This document shows positions 1 through 12,724 of a stretch of 64,000 nucleotides of DNA, one piece after another. Made by a program: the position numbers and the translations under genes. This DNA comes from Vanessa cardui (Eukaryota > Arthropoda > Insecta > Lepidoptera > Nymphalidae): positions 10,974,001 to 11,038,000 of the forward strand of contig NC_061143.1 in NCBI RefSeq assembly GCF_905220365.1. The letters are read 5' to 3'. The notes under the pieces are model-generated. The model was not told where the DNA came from. It was given only the letters and a program-made list of their open reading frames with translations, and searched no databases. The stretch's first letter is position 1; every line of letters begins with the position of its first letter.

Positions 1-446
1 CACAACCTCTTAGAATGAATTGGACTTCAATTTACAATGCGCTTTTTAATGAATTAGTGTAAAATTATTCAATTCAATAATAGCAACTTACTTAAACAAT
101 TAAAAATAGAACAATTTCAGTAAAATTATTATCGAATTCGCTAACTATTGGAAGGAATTTATTTATTCTTAATTATGAGTTTAATATACAATTAATAAAA
201 TTATTTTGTATCAATCTATTTGTAAAAGGTAGGTGTGAACTGTAAAAGGAATTGTTCGTCATAGCACCGTACTAGTTCTTGAACTAATTAGTTTATTGTT
301 CTAAATATAGATTTATAAAAGATCGTGCTTCATAAAATATCAAAGATATAGATTTATTTATTATTCTGTTATTAAACTCAATTTATTATTATTATAATCT
401 GATAAATATTATTCAAACAAGACAGTAGTTTTAGTTTATTATACTA
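1..446. other. AT-rich DNA, nothing recognised
   Basis: No open frame, repeat match or RNA gene visible. Confidence 0.6.
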
Positions 447-736
447 GCCGATATAGCCCAGTGGTTAGAACGCGTGCATTTAAACGATGATTGCGGGTTC
501 AAATCCTGGCAAGTACCACTGAATATTCATGCGCTTAATTTGTATTTATAATTCTTATCGTGCTCGTGAGTGAAGGAAAACATCGTGAGGAAACAATGCA
601 TATGTCTAATAGGAATTCTGCCACATGTGTATTCCACTAACCCGCACTGAAACAGCAACATTTTCTCCCTTTCGAGGAGAAAAGACCCATAACCCAGCAT
701 TGGGAAAGTTATAGGCTGTTGTTGTTGTTGTTATTG
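447..736 (+). mobile_element. tRNA-derived SINE, family 1
   Basis: Full-length member of the commonest repeat here. The tRNA-like head has GATATAGCCCAGTGGTTAGA (box A) and GCGGGTTCAAATCC (box B). The body includes GTGAAGGAAAACATCGTGAG and GCCACATGTGTATTCCAC, and the copy ends GGCTGTTGTTGTTGTTG. Similar in design to the SINEs described from nymphalid butterflies; the exact family name is not assigned. Confidence 0.85.
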
Positions 737-1365
737 TACATGTTTTTCGTGTATTTTAAAACTGCGTCTATTCACTTCAATATTCGACGCGAAAGTTAAT
801 ATGGCGCAATATTTGTTTACAACGGAGTGCGCCCGTTCGAGCGAACAGATATATTTTTTTTTTTTTTTTTATAACACGATCGTGTTATTGACCTAACTAT
901 ATGAGACATTTTCGATAAAAAAAAAATGAAAGGCCTAGCAAGTGAACAGTTAGGTTAGGTTAGTAATATGAATAAAATCATTTTCAATACGTGCCTCCTT
1001 ATAAACTTTTAATATTACTTTCTAAAAAACGATACCTATAACTGGCTATTGATGCATTTTGAAGAGCGTCGGTGAATTGAGAAATACCTACAGTTACCTT
1101 GTAGTGATAGTGCCGAAACATTTTAAAATGTATAACTTACTAGCGGCTCGCCATAGCCTGATATGATTTAAATGCAATATAAAATTATATCTATACATTA
1201 TATGAAAATTGTTGATATCCAGACCCAATAAACAAAGGGTTAAGGGTCCCATTCACGTTATCTCTACTCTTAGCTGGAGAGGAAGAGTTATTGATTCTTT
1301 GCAAGTATACTTTAGTAATCTAATAAGTAAAAGTTAATTTTGTGAGAGGTCTTAATTTAACCTAT
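737..1365. other. AT-rich DNA with a short TTAGG run
   Basis: A run GTTAGGTTAGGTTAG at 950-964 matches the insect telomere unit for under three copies; otherwise nothing recognised. Confidence 0.5.
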
Positions 1366-1572
1366 ACATATAATAAAATTGTAATGTCTGTTTGTAGTAT
1401 TAAAATAACCGCTTCTTATTAGATACATATGTATGTATATACACGGTACATATACAAAGATGATTATTTACAATGTTTGTCTGTCTATTTGATCCAGTTA
1501 ATGTCTGGAATGGCTGAACCGATTTTGACGGGACTTTGAATGGCAGTTAACTTAGGTTGCGGGCACAGTTAG
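1366..1572 (+). mobile_element. Helitron-like fragment, second group
   Basis: CTATACATATAATAAAATTG, then TGTCTGTTTGTAGTATTAAA and GATTTTGACGGGACTTTGAA; similar to 6181 and 55660. The 3' end is unclear. Confidence 0.5.
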
Positions 1573-1969
1573 TATCTAATATTTCTCATACAAGTAGACT
1601 CATATAAAAACATTTTGCATCATAACAAGACTATTTTGAATGTACAGTTATGAACCGTTCAGAATATAGATTCTAACAAGAAGTAGCGACAAGAAACTGA
1701 GTAGTCATTCTTGTTCTCAAAGGCATATAGGCAACTGTTAAATTAGCAAATTGCGCGGCGTCGATTAACAGTTGATTATCCTGTCTTAACAAACTTGTCA
1801 AACTACTCTCGCTGTAAACGAAAACGTTTATAACTCGGTACGTAATTATTGATTTTATGCCAATAATGAATAATTACTTTCTTAATTATATATCGATTGA
1901 TATCGATTTGTTCCGCGTTCAACTTTACTTACCTTATTATGGACTATAAGTTTTAATAGTTATTATTTA

Positions 1970-2212
1970 CTAGCCCCGGTTTTACATGGTTGAAATGCTG
2001 ATACAAAATATGCTGCAGAATGTCTTACAATGTTCACAGTTTTTCAGTCATTTTCTACTATATGATGTTTAATATACATATAAACCTTCCTCTTGAATCA
2101 ATCTATCAATCAAAAATAACCGCTTCAAAATCCATTGTGTAAAGATCTAAGCATACATAGACAGGACAGACAGTAAGCGACTTTATTTTTACACTATGTA
2201 TAATAGTTTTGT
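1970..2212 (-). mobile_element. short Helitron-like element
   Basis: Minus-oriented. CTAG after A at the low end, then AAATGCTGATACAAAATATG, AAACCTTCCTCTTGAATC and the shared outer end TACACTATGTA. Closely similar to the copy at 5716. Confidence 0.55.
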
Positions 2213-2215
2213 GGA

Positions 2216-2338
2216 TTGGCAAATGGACCACCTGATGGTAAGTGGTAATCATAGCTCATTGATATCGGAGCTGTAATATATATTAATCATTTCATCGTCA
2301 ATAGACCACCAACCTTGGGAACTCAGAAACTGTACCTA
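2216..2338 (-). mobile_element. LINE 3'-end fragment (family A)
   Basis: Minus-oriented. Complement of the family A end with CCACCTGATGGTAAGTGG and CCACCAACCTTGGGAACT. Short and 5'-truncated, as usual for non-LTR retrotransposons. Confidence 0.7.
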
Positions 2339-2448
2339 TTTATTAAGTATTACCGTTTAGTGTCTTAGGCGTTTCCTTATGGTTCAAGTTTTACGATATA
2401 ACAAATTTTAAACATCAAAATTTAGTTTTTCGTTATTTTGTTTGTTGG

Positions 2449-2538
2449 AATATGTTCCAAACCTTCTCCTCAGGAGAGGAGGCCTTAGCAAGCAGTGAGA
2501 AACTTACAGGCTGTTGTTGTTGTTGTTGTTTTTGTTTA
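2449..2538 (+). mobile_element. SINE family 1, 3' end only
   Basis: Carries only the last part of the family 1 body (GGAATATGTTCCAAACCTTC) and the TTG-repeat tail, consistent with 5' truncation on insertion. Confidence 0.75.
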
Positions 2539-2821
2539 ACCGTTAAAGCGTAACAAAAAGTAGATAGATATAGTTAATTGCGGATTTGTAATAACAGTAT
2601 GGATGCACGTGTGCTTATCAGAGCCTACAAGAATAATGAATATTTTGATTTCATTTGCCTTAAAAAATAAACATAAATTTGCTTTATTTTGCTCGCTTGC
2701 AACGAATTGCATAAATAAACGCAATAATTATATGTGTTTTGTAATTCTGCACAATTATATGTATAGGATACAGTTTTTAATTATTGTATTTAGCGGTTAA
2801 AACTTTTAATATATCACATAA

Positions 2822-2995
2822 CTAGTAGTCGCCCGCGGCTTCGCTTACGTTATAGGATGTTGGTTGTCACGTGTCAACGGGACAAGGGTTCAAGTTTGCT
2901 TCATACCAAATTTCATCAAAATCAGTTCAGGGGTTTGGTTGTGAAAGAGCGTCAGAAACAGACAGAGTTAATTTCACATTTATAATACCTATTAC
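2822..2995 (-). mobile_element. short Helitron-like element
   Basis: Minus-oriented. CTAG after an A at the low end, then GTCGCCCGCGGCTTCGCTTA and CATACCAAATTTCATCAAAA as in the 4262 family. The 5' end near 2990 is eroded. Confidence 0.55.
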
Positions 2996-3419
2996 TATAA
3001 ATTCGGAGTAGCGTTGATAAAGAAATTCGTAATAATAGATGCACAGATAAATAATCTGTTTTCAATTAACTTCAAATATGCAATGAATTATCAGATAATA
3101 GTCAATACGAATTGTATGAAATAGCATATTGTGATATGAAAGTATTTGCTAATTCTTCGCGTGATGTACGGACATGCGATCATCGAGAACAGCATGTTTA
3201 GCAATTTTAACCTTTACTGTTTAGGAAATAGCTACGAGAATAGAGTACAGAATATTAGCCTTGTAATGTGCGTATTTTTACATTATTTTAATTGACACTC
3301 GCTACTTACCACTAGATCCAATGCCGTAAGATCAATATGCAACTCAAATCCTTTGCTAAATTAAATAAAACCTTTGTATAACTATGTGTACTGTCCCACT
3401 GTTTTAAGCTAATTATTGT

Positions 3420-3758
3420 ATGTTTGATAGTGCTAAAGTGTGTATACAAACACATGCCTATTTTCTATACCAATCGAATCAAATCAATATGGAAGTTATA
3501 GTTACTAATTTTCAAATTAAAAACTACCACCGGTTGCGAAAAGAAAATACCCAAGACGTGACTATAGACACTTATTATGGCGGGATTATGTATTTTTATT
3601 ACCCGAAATGGAAAATTGAAAATTCGGATACAGAACAACAGGACATGTTTTCCGGGTCATGGGAGAACTCTATCATAAACCAAAACAATGAACCACATCA
3701 AAAGGCCAGTCAGAATTTAGCAACTGAAATTTCGCTGTTTTATAAAGTAACCTTATAA
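3420..3758 (+). CDS. unrecognised 112-residue ORF
   Basis: Opens MFDSAKVCIQTHAYFLYQSN and continues with mixed composition (for example YYPKWKIENSDTEQQDMFSG), less biased to Phe/Ile/Lys/Asn than most chance frames here. There is no signal peptide, membrane segment or known motif. An AATAAA lies about 110 bases after the stop (3871), as in a 3' UTR, and an in-frame stop lies five codons upstream, so it would be a single-exon gene or a last exon with an acceptor near 3407. It overlaps no repeat seen in this window. It may still be chance. Confidence 0.2.
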   Translation: MFDSAKVCIQTHAYFLYQSNQINMEVIVTNFQIKNYHRLRKENTQDVTIDTYYGGIMYFYYPKWKIENSDTEQQDMFSGSWENSIINQNNEPHQKASQNLATEISLFYKVTL

Positions 3759-4261
3759 GCAATCGAATTTTGTAACGAAACTGTATTTTAGCTGTATAAA
3801 TAGCTTTAAAAACGTCACGATTATTAATAAGTATCTTACTTGTACCTGTTATGTATATATGTTTGTGTACAATAAAGAATACTTACTGTATTGCATTGTC
3901 TAATACTCAATACTAGTTCTGAATACAATGACTGTAATTAAATTGATACAGCTCATTTGTATACGTCTTATCCCAGGCTTTCTCTGTTGTTCACGGAAGA
4001 GCTCATTCGATCCAATATAAGTCGTAAATGTGTATGTACAACCTAACAAAAACTTACGCATAAGTATAGAATGAATATGCTGTTATACATCGCAGGCAAC
4101 TAGCTTAATTAGTCATTTAATGAATAGCCAGACTGAGCTTGAAAAATGACAAAGACACACTAGAAAAGGCTATTAGCCTTAATTGAAGCCTAATTCGAGT
4201 TGACTGCAACAAACGTATATATGTATATTTATGTATCTCGACACCTCGGTATACAAATCAA

Positions 4262-4457
4262 TCTATAGTAATATTATAAATGTGAAAGTAACTCTTGTCT
4301 GTCTTTCATTCATTTACGACCAAACTGCTAAATATAATTTGATGAAATTTTGTATGAAGCATACTTGAAGTGCAAGGAAGGACAAAGGCTACTTTTTCTG
4401 CATAACACATGACAACCAACACCCTAAAACGCAAGCAAAACCGCAGGTGACTACTAG
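4262..4457 (+). mobile_element. short Helitron-like element
   Basis: Starts TCTATAGTAATATTATAAA after an A and ends GACTACTAG before a T: the 5' TC, 3' CTAG and A/T flanks of Helitrons. The interior (CTGTCTTTCATTCATTTACG, GATGAAATTTTGTATGAAGC) recurs at 9410, 54497 and, reversed, at 2822 and 25262. No coding capacity. The class is inferred from the ends. Confidence 0.6.
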
Positions 4458-5084
4458 TGTACAATAATTCAATGTTCAAATGCTCTACAATTTCCAAGAT
4501 CGATTAAGCCAGATACTAATATGAATTAATACAATAATTATATAGATTACCATATATGACACAATGATTGTTGTAATATTAAATTTAGCATGTACATAAA
4601 AATATATTTTTTACCAATATGAGACAAAGAATTTTAACTTTGAGTGAATTCAGTCTTTATTTCCTAGTACATAAGATTTAAATACCATTGATTTCGTGTT
4701 GAAGTAGATCAGTTATCCGATCAATGTCTTTGAAAGTATTTTTGCTATATATTTGTTTTACTGACACACTGAGCCACTGAGTTTAATGCGAGTGACTGTT
4801 TGTAATGTTTATTTTTTGTTATGTTTTTTTCTTTAATACATATAATTTAAGTTTGTTATATTCAAATTATTATATGTATAATATATATGGATTGAAGTAG
4901 TTTTATCGTGCATTTATTATACGAATCATTTGCTAATACGGCGGTTTGGTGAGGTATTTTCATTTTACACATACATATATCTACCTCATATATGTATGTA
5001 TGTATATGTATTTCTTTAACGCAGATCATAATATAAGTTATACTCTCAAATTCAGCACATGAAAATTTAATAATAACTTCGTGG

Positions 5085-5140
5085 CCTTGAACCCGCAGTC
5101 TTTAGTTTACGTGTTCCACTGAACCATCTCGTTTCGTCAC
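5085..5140 (-). mobile_element. SINE family 1, tRNA-like head fragment
   Basis: Short minus-strand piece with GAACCCGCAGTC and CACTGAACCATCTCG, the complement of box B and box A of family 1. No body remains. Confidence 0.5.
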
Positions 5141-5715
5141 GCCATAATAAGGTATTTTTAAGAAAGTACAACATGACAAATAAAAAGCAAAACAAATACT
5201 ATTGAGCTCACACCAACAGTAAATACTCTTAATATGTTTTATTACGCAAAATATGAAGACGACTGTACAATATACATCGTTCGGTGAAAGTAATTCCGTG
5301 AAGCTACTAAGTTTAAAGGCAGGCATTATATATAATTATAGTATTATTACGATATTTCATTAAAAATGCGGTTTCCTCTTAGTAATAAGTGTCATTTGTA
5401 AAAACAATAATTACATTAACTAATCGTGTATTATAAAAGATGGCATAATACTCTAGGAATTTATTAAATAATTAATATTTTTTTCGGAAAAAACGCCTCC
5501 AAAAATATACATTTATTAATAATGTTTTTGCTTCTGCATTCTTGCCGCCTTTGTTTTCGTGGTTGTTTCCAACAATAAAGCAGGCAAACATTTACAATAA
5601 TAACATCAGTAACATGATCAATCTATATACTTTCTCCAGAGATCTACCAAATCAGATACAAAAATGCAAAACAATTTAGCTAGTAACAAATACATTAAAA
5701 ATAATTTATTTTCTA

Positions 5716-5941
5716 CTAGCGACACGCTCCGGCTTCGCACAGTTGCAATGCTGATACAAAATATACTGCAGATTGTCTTACAATGTTTACAGTTTTACAG
5801 TCATTCTCTACTATATTTATACATATAAACCTTCCTCTTGAATCAATCTATCTGTTTACCGCATCCAAATCCGTTGTGTAATTTTAAAGATCTTATCATA
5901 CATAGGGACAGACAGCGGTAAGTTTGTTTTATACTATGTAA
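5716..5941 (-). mobile_element. short Helitron-like element
   Basis: CTAGCGACACGCTCCGGCTT begins the copy (the sense 3' end) and it runs to TTTGTTTTATACTATGTA. Paralogue of the element at 1970. Confidence 0.55.
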
Positions 5942-6180
5942 TGAAACAAATACCGCATCCATTGAGTTACGATTTGAACATACATTGATGTTCTGCTCGA
6001 TATACGACACGGTCAAGACTGACTAAATAACAACACTCAGTTCACTCAAAACCCCGTGTTGTATGTAACGCCATAAATTTCACTCACGACGTTCATTTCG
6101 ATCGACACCTTTCCAATTTGATCGTATAATATGTTTTGACTTTCTTTATGACAGTATTTTTTTTTAATTTTATGTTATTA

Positions 6181-6446
6181 TCTATACATATCATAAATTT
6201 GGAGTGTCTGTTTGTAATATTAAAGTAACCGATTTTTCCAAAATGCTCATTTATGTACAAACGTATACCAAAATATATTTTTTAAATTATTGTGTCTCTT
6301 TGTTTCGGCAGTTTTCTGGAACGACTGGATCGATTTTCACGAAACATTCACTGGCAGTTAGCTGATGTAATAAGGAGTAACTTAGGCTGCAATAATAACT
6401 TTTTTTGTTAAATTCGAATCGCGCACGAAGACGCTGGCATAGCTAG
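6181..6446 (+). mobile_element. Helitron-like element, second group
   Basis: A|TCTATACATATCATAAATTT at the start, with GAGTGTCTGTTTGTAATATT and GATCGATTTTCACGAAACAT inside and GGCATAGCTAG near the end. The base after CTAG is C instead of T, so the 3' border is uncertain. Confidence 0.5.
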
Positions 6447-7071
6447 CGAGCTAAAGTATAGAAATTTATATATTTTGGACTGGTTTGATGAGTTCAAGGA
6501 TGTTAGGCGTGTATAAGTTATCTGTCAAGAATTTGAGACGATGGAAGAGAAATCAGGCCCTTATGCCACCCTGTGATTGAAAACGTAGCAGAACATTATT
6601 ATTTGCAGCGATTAAATTTCAATTCGATTCTTATAAAGAATCCACGTGTATTAGTAAGATTCCAATTTCATTATGCTTGAAAAATAGTAAAATCGCCAAT
6701 TCTGTTACCTGAACTTGGCTGACACGCTACCGCGTATCTAGATCAAGTGCTTTCGATTAAGCTTGTTCGCCTTTTAATATTATTGATTAAATTTAGCCTG
6801 TGTGAAATATTTGGTGAATATCTAATAATAACATTAAAACCAAATCAATTAAACAATATATACAGTCATATATGACCTTAAATTATTATTCCCATTATGT
6901 CAATAGAAGTTTTACTTAGAAAAACATTCTGTAGTAGTAGTTGCCTGCGGTGTCGTTGACGTTAAGTTGCTCAGAAGTAAGTTCTTTGTTATATATTGAT
7001 TCATGCTCAATATCATTAAATTCGATTTAGTAGCAGGAAAGAAAGAACAACAGACATTATATTTGTTTTCA

Positions 7072-7358
7072 CTTGGTGGTAGGCTTTGTGCAAGCCTGCC
7101 TGTGTAGGTACCACGCACTCATCAGATATTCCTACCGCTAAACAACAGTACGCAGTATTGTTGCATTCCGGTTTGAAGGGTGAGTGAGCCAGTGTAACTA
7201 CAGGCATAAGTGACATAACATCTTAGTTCCCAAGGTTGGTGGCGCATTGCCGATGTAAGGAATAGTTAATTTTTCTTACAGCGTCATTATCTATGGGTGA
7301 CCACTTACCATCAGGTGGCCCATATGCTCGACCGCCAAGCTATTCCGTAAAAAAAATA
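7072..7358 (+). mobile_element. LINE 3'-end fragment (family A)
   Basis: Runs from GGTGGTAGGCTTTGTGCAAG through GTTTGAAGGGTGAGTGAGCC and ACCATCAGGTGGCCCATATG to an A-rich tail (TAAAAAAAATAC). This 3'-anchored unit recurs throughout the window and is typical of a non-LTR element; the clade is not assigned. Confidence 0.8.
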
Positions 7359-7590
7359 CATAGTTTCGCAATAATATAATTATTATTAGTATGGTTATTG
7401 TATTTTAATGTTCCCGATGAGTACATAAATACGACATTTCAAAACACAAAGTCAAAGTGGCACCGAGTGGTCTCTGCCCTCAGCTGTTGAACGATGCACG
7501 TTTTGCTTTCGAAATTTCCTTAAACGTAAACATTGTTATTTTGTAATAGCTAAGGTTTTATTCAAATTAAGCTGATACCTATTTTGTTCA

Positions 7591-7886
7591 TGAGCCGAGA
7601 TGGTTAGAACGCGTGAATCTTAACCGATGATTTCAAACTTACCTGGTTCAAACCTAGGCAAGCACCACTGATTGTTTATCTCGTGCTCGGCGGTGAAGTA
7701 AAACATTGTGTAGCAAATATAATAATTAAATAATAGCAAACCTGCATGTGTCTAATTTCATGGGAATTCTGCCACATGTGTATTTCACTAACCCGCATTG
7801 GAACAGCGTGTTGGAATATATCCCAAACCTTCTTCTCGAAGGGAGAGGCTTTAGTCCAGCATGGGAAATTTACAGGCTGTTGTATT
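7591..7886 (+). mobile_element. tRNA-derived SINE, family 1
   Basis: Near full-length. Head GAGCCGAGATGGTTAGAACG lacks a few bases of box A. Box B region (GGTTCAAACCTAGGCAAGCA), body and GGCTGTTGT end are present. The open frames across it are not genes. Confidence 0.85.
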
Positions 7887-9409
7887 TTGGTCTCTGCAAT
7901 TTCTACTTTACGAACTATAAGCCTCAATACCTAACTTAAGTCCGTTCTGAAATACATATGTGTAAATAAATTTAAAAAAAAATAGAATGCGTTCCAAAAT
8001 GTTTTTTTTTTTTTTTTGTAATGTTCAACGCATCAGCCTAACGATTTTCTGATCATACAAATGAGTATCGATTAGAAGCTCGTTTAGTTAAATATTTACA
8101 ATACGTTGCACACAACAACAATTCGCCGATGTTCATCAATCGTTCATTAGCATACGAGTACATTGTAATGAGCAATTGGAAATTTAACAGAATAATTGGC
8201 TAAGTCATTAGCGATTACACAATTAAAATGTTTAATGAAAAAATAATTATATGATTTGGCAATTCGGTCATTGTTGTTTATTTATAACCTACAAGTTATT
8301 TTGAATAATAAAAAAAAAATATTACAGGATATTTTGACGTTAAAATATCATTTCAACATAGAGTTAGTCAGGCTCAAGGAACATGTCTTAAATATTTGGT
8401 TTATCGGCAGTGGTGACCACTTAAAATTGGGTGCTCCATTTCCTACAAATATAAAAAAAACAGTATAAAGGGAAACGTATTACAGTTAATATGTAAAAAT
8501 AATAATTACAATATTTTTTCAACTATTATTTAATACGTAATAATTAATTAAACCAATAAGTTATACAATAAAATTAGAAATGAGAACAAATAAATTAGCA
8601 ATGCCCCCATTGCACTTTATTAAACTAAAACTTTTTAATTTTTATTTGTATATAATTATGGCCATAATTTAAATAATTATGTATGTAATATTATATTCCA
8701 TACATAATATTTGTACAATATATGCAAACATTGTACAGTCAGAGTAAGAAAACCTTCGTCAGTTTTCAAATTAATTCCTTTATAAAGTCTTAAACTCTTA
8801 GTACCTTTTGAATCTAAACATCAATTCATTGCGCCGCAATATGTCATTCTCGATTGGTAAAGCAGATTATCGCTCATAGTGAGCACACGAAAATAGATCT
8901 TAAGTTAACGAACCTTTTCTTACCCCGACTGTACATACAAAGGTCAATAGATACGCTTTGTAATTAATTAATTTAATTATATTTTTATTAGGGTAATAAA
9001 AATCTCACGCCCTTTTGTAGCTAGTCACGGTAGGTAACCCACTTAAATGTTATTAAAAATTACATTGTATCAATATTTAAAAGACTTATGTGTTCAATCA
9101 TCGTGTGAAACATGCAAATTGAATGTTGCGAAGTATCTAAGTTATTATATACGTAGTTTGTACTCGTAATTATTAACTTTCGACTTTATTGATAGCTAGG
9201 CAAGCTTTCGCTGATTTATTAAAGCCTTATTAATCAAACGATATGTATGGGCTCTGCGAAAATGTGTACTAAATCTACGCTTCTATAAAAATGTAAAAAG
9301 AACAGAAAGTATATAACAGCTGGTGATCAAATTTTGAACGATTGAAATTAACATTTCATTAAAAATTTAATCAAAATATGTGGTTTAATAAATTTGAATA
9401 CAATTATTT

Positions 9410-9572
9410 TCTGGTAGAGTATTGCTCTCTGTCCGTCGCTCTTTCACGACCAAAACACTAAACCTAATTTGATAAAATTTGGTATAAAGCAAACTTGAAC
9501 TGGCTACTCTTTTGGCCTAACACATGACAACCAATACCCTTAAACGCAGACGTAGCTGCAGGCGACAACTAG
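9410..9572 (+). mobile_element. short Helitron-like element
   Basis: CTCTCTGTCCGTCGCTCTTT through ACATGACAACCAATACCC to GGCGACAACTAG followed by T. The 5' end is not clear. Confidence 0.55.
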
Positions 9573-9904
9573 TATCTTATATTAGAATGCTGGTTCATTA
9601 AAGTCCATATGTTAAATATAATTAATTTAATTTCTATCACATTTAGTTCACGCGCTCTTAATCTCGTGTAATGATTTCCGTATTCAAACGATTCCTTGCA
9701 AACGCAATCTATAATTGAATTTCACTATTAACCTTAATAGACTAATAACGAACATTTCATCCATATCTTCGCTTAACCTGAAATTTTGTAAGACTCGTAA
9801 TCATTTGACTTAAGACCTCGAAGCGAAGCGTGGAGCTCTATTATCAGCATAAAATAATCTCGATTCACTCGGCATTAATTATATTATAATGAATTTTGTT
9901 ATAA

Positions 9905-10020
9905 TTGTAATGATCTTGTACTCGGCGATGAATAAAACATTGTGAGAAATTGTGCTACATTTGTGCCACAGTAATTGATGCAGCGTTGCTGAAAAAGCTC
10001 CGAACTAATTCTCGAGGGAA
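9905..10020 (+). mobile_element. SINE family 1, degenerate body fragment
   Basis: Weak similarity to the family 1 body: a TGTACTCGGCGATGAATAAA segment, then AAACATTGTGAG and TTTGTGCCACA. Head and tail are not visible. Confidence 0.45.
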
Positions 10021-10721
10021 ATGGAGGCATATGACCATTTGTATGACATTTGCGGTCTGTTAATTTATTATAAACATCTTCATAGAATATCATAAGGGAA
10101 ATTTTATACTATTAATTTCACCGGACGAAGAGAAACTTCAGTAAGAACTTCTAAGACAAATAATATATAATAATCGAGGCTTTTACCTGATGTATCAAAG
10201 GTCTATAAGTCAGTAGGTAATTAGACTTGTCATTAAGTCAATACACTTAGGTTTTTTATGTAGACTTATTATATCATATTATTATTGGTTGTAAAACAAA
10301 TTTCTCTCTTACATTCTATAAAAGGAAAAATTATAACTAGTAAGCGTTGAATATTTCTACTTTGTAAAACATTTTTTTCTTTTTAACTTAATTTTCCCAG
10401 AGTATACTTTTGTGGTTATTCTGAATGTGAAGTTCATTATAAAATAATTGAGGTTAATTTTTGTTTCAGTTCAGTTTTAAGAGATAAAAATGACCAAAGA
10501 CAAATGCCTTCATTCGCACATGCGTGTATCGTAGGTAACTAGCTATGTCACATATCAAGGGTATTGCCAAACTAAAAAACGTTGCGGAAATGATGTTCAG
10601 AGATGACGAATTAAGATTAATTTTATATTAATCCCAGAGAAAGTTAATCGTACAAGTTTCTTGATGAGCATGGCGTAAATTGGTAATGTGCTTAATGTCG
10701 TATGTTACTTTGACATACTTT

Positions 10722-10962
10722 AGAGCTATGATCCAATGGTTAAAACATTTTCGTCGTAACAGACTGCGAGTTCAAACCCAGGCAAACACGAATGCATATT
10801 CATATGTGTTAATTTGCATTTATAAATAATTTCTTGCTCGACAGTTAAGAACAACATCATGAGAGAAACATGATTTTCTTGCGATACTTGTTTCCACTAT
10901 GTGTGTGAAATTGTAAATTGTTGAAAAAAGAGGCCTGGACCCAACAAGGGACAAAAAACGCA
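10722..10962 (+). mobile_element. SINE family 1, diverged copy
   Basis: GAGCTATGATCCAATGGTTA resembles box A, and GCGAGTTCAAACCCAGGCAA resembles box B. The body is eroded but keeps CTTGCTCGACAGTTAAG and CATCATGAGAGAAAC. Confidence 0.65.
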
Positions 10963-12724
10963 CTTATTATTATCTAACTTTGTTTTAATAAGCTTGTTCA
11001 GACGATGTTTTTATTATGATGTATAAGTGAGAGAATAAGGAGATGAAAATACACATGTGTTAATTGAAATAATTTAGACATGACAAACTTCGTAAAACAA
11101 TCGTAGAATGTTTGAGCACTTACTAAAGGAAAGTAAATAAATGTTTATATCCCGGAAATAAATAAAATAAATAACATTATTATTTATTACGCAAATATAA
11201 ATCATATTCATTAAATTATAATATCGAACTAGCTGTACAAGCGAATTCGTGCGCGTTTGATTTTGAACAAAAAAAGTTATGTTTAAGCTTAAAGTTAAGT
11301 TGGAAGCCCGCCTTAAACAAACAGGCTGACAGACAAAAAAATTCCAAAGAAAATATTTTGGTATATGTACCGTGAACACTAAAATATTCATTTAGTAAAA
11401 AGCTGCTATTTTAATATTACAAACATACTCTCCAATTTTATTAAACGTATCATTACTCGAATCAGTGTTATTCTATTTTTAAAATCGTACTTTTTTATTG
11501 CATGTCATATACATTTATTTAGCATTGGGCTATTTTTATATAAATTAGTCATCTTAAATATTATAATACTATTTTTATTAAATATAATTTTAATTACGTC
11601 ATAACACGCATAATAATCATTTAGAAAATATTCTTTAAATATATTTCATACTTGTTGCATAATTAAATTTTACCGGGAAAACGTTTTTACGTAATATATA
11701 ATTTAAAAAATGCACTTTTTTATATTTCATGATAAATTATAAATCCTTAAACCAGTGATGTTATATTGAGCAATATTTATAAATACATATTACAGTGGGG
11801 CTTTGTAACTGCCCTGTCGTATATGTTTCTCTTACAGCTACCCAATTATTAGTAATGATCGTTTGAAACGTCAGACAAATATATTTAAAAAAAAATCATG
11901 TATGCAGATACGAATCAAGCATAAGAATCATAAAAAAACTCAGAAGTTATTCTGTCAAAATTTGATTAAAGTAAGACGGAAATTAACATTACAAAAAAAT
12001 AGTCTAATCATACTCATATCTCATATCATATCCATAAAAAAAAATATAAGATTTATTTCTTTAGTCCTACTACTAATAAATAGAAACTTATATTTATTAC
12101 TACGTACGGACTAGTCAGAGAAAATACTACTACGGTAAAAATAATAGTATTTTTCGTTTAATAGTCCATTAATCGAGATAAAATATAGACTATGAAATAT
12201 CACGCTACTCGGCAGTAACATATGCGTTAAACTCGTGAAACCTTATTGAAAGTTACAAAAGTCTTCGCTGTAGAATATGCCTATTTTCTTAATTCATTTA
12301 AGCACTGCAATATTTATGCAACGCAACAACAATGGAACATTAGTTCAGAAATACAAGAGTTTGTTAACGACAATACAAAATACATCTTTGTGTAAATTTC
12401 ACTAAGACGCACGGAAGCGTTCTCAATAAAATATGTAATTCATAGCCGTGTCGCACGCGCGTATCTCATAAACATTGTCGTTGGCTATTGTTGGCTAGAA
12501 AACTGTACGTTACCGCCTCACAAATTCTCAGCGTGGAGAAATTTCACGCTAAACAATGTTTGTACAATAGACGTGCGCATATTTACTCGTTTTAACTATT
12601 ATTACTTGGACAACTTTATTTCTCGTTTTTAGTGAAAGGGATATTTCTGTACGTGTTTTTAAAAAGATAAATAACTATACATACCTTTACTAATAATCTT
12701 AACAAGCAGTTATGTAGGTATGAT
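10963..12724. other. AT-rich DNA, nothing recognised
   Basis: Two Lys/Ile/Phe-rich frames (11074-11391 minus, 11863-12114 plus) have the composition of chance AT-rich frames. A GC-richer patch at 12,400-12,570 has no convincing frame. Confidence 0.5.
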
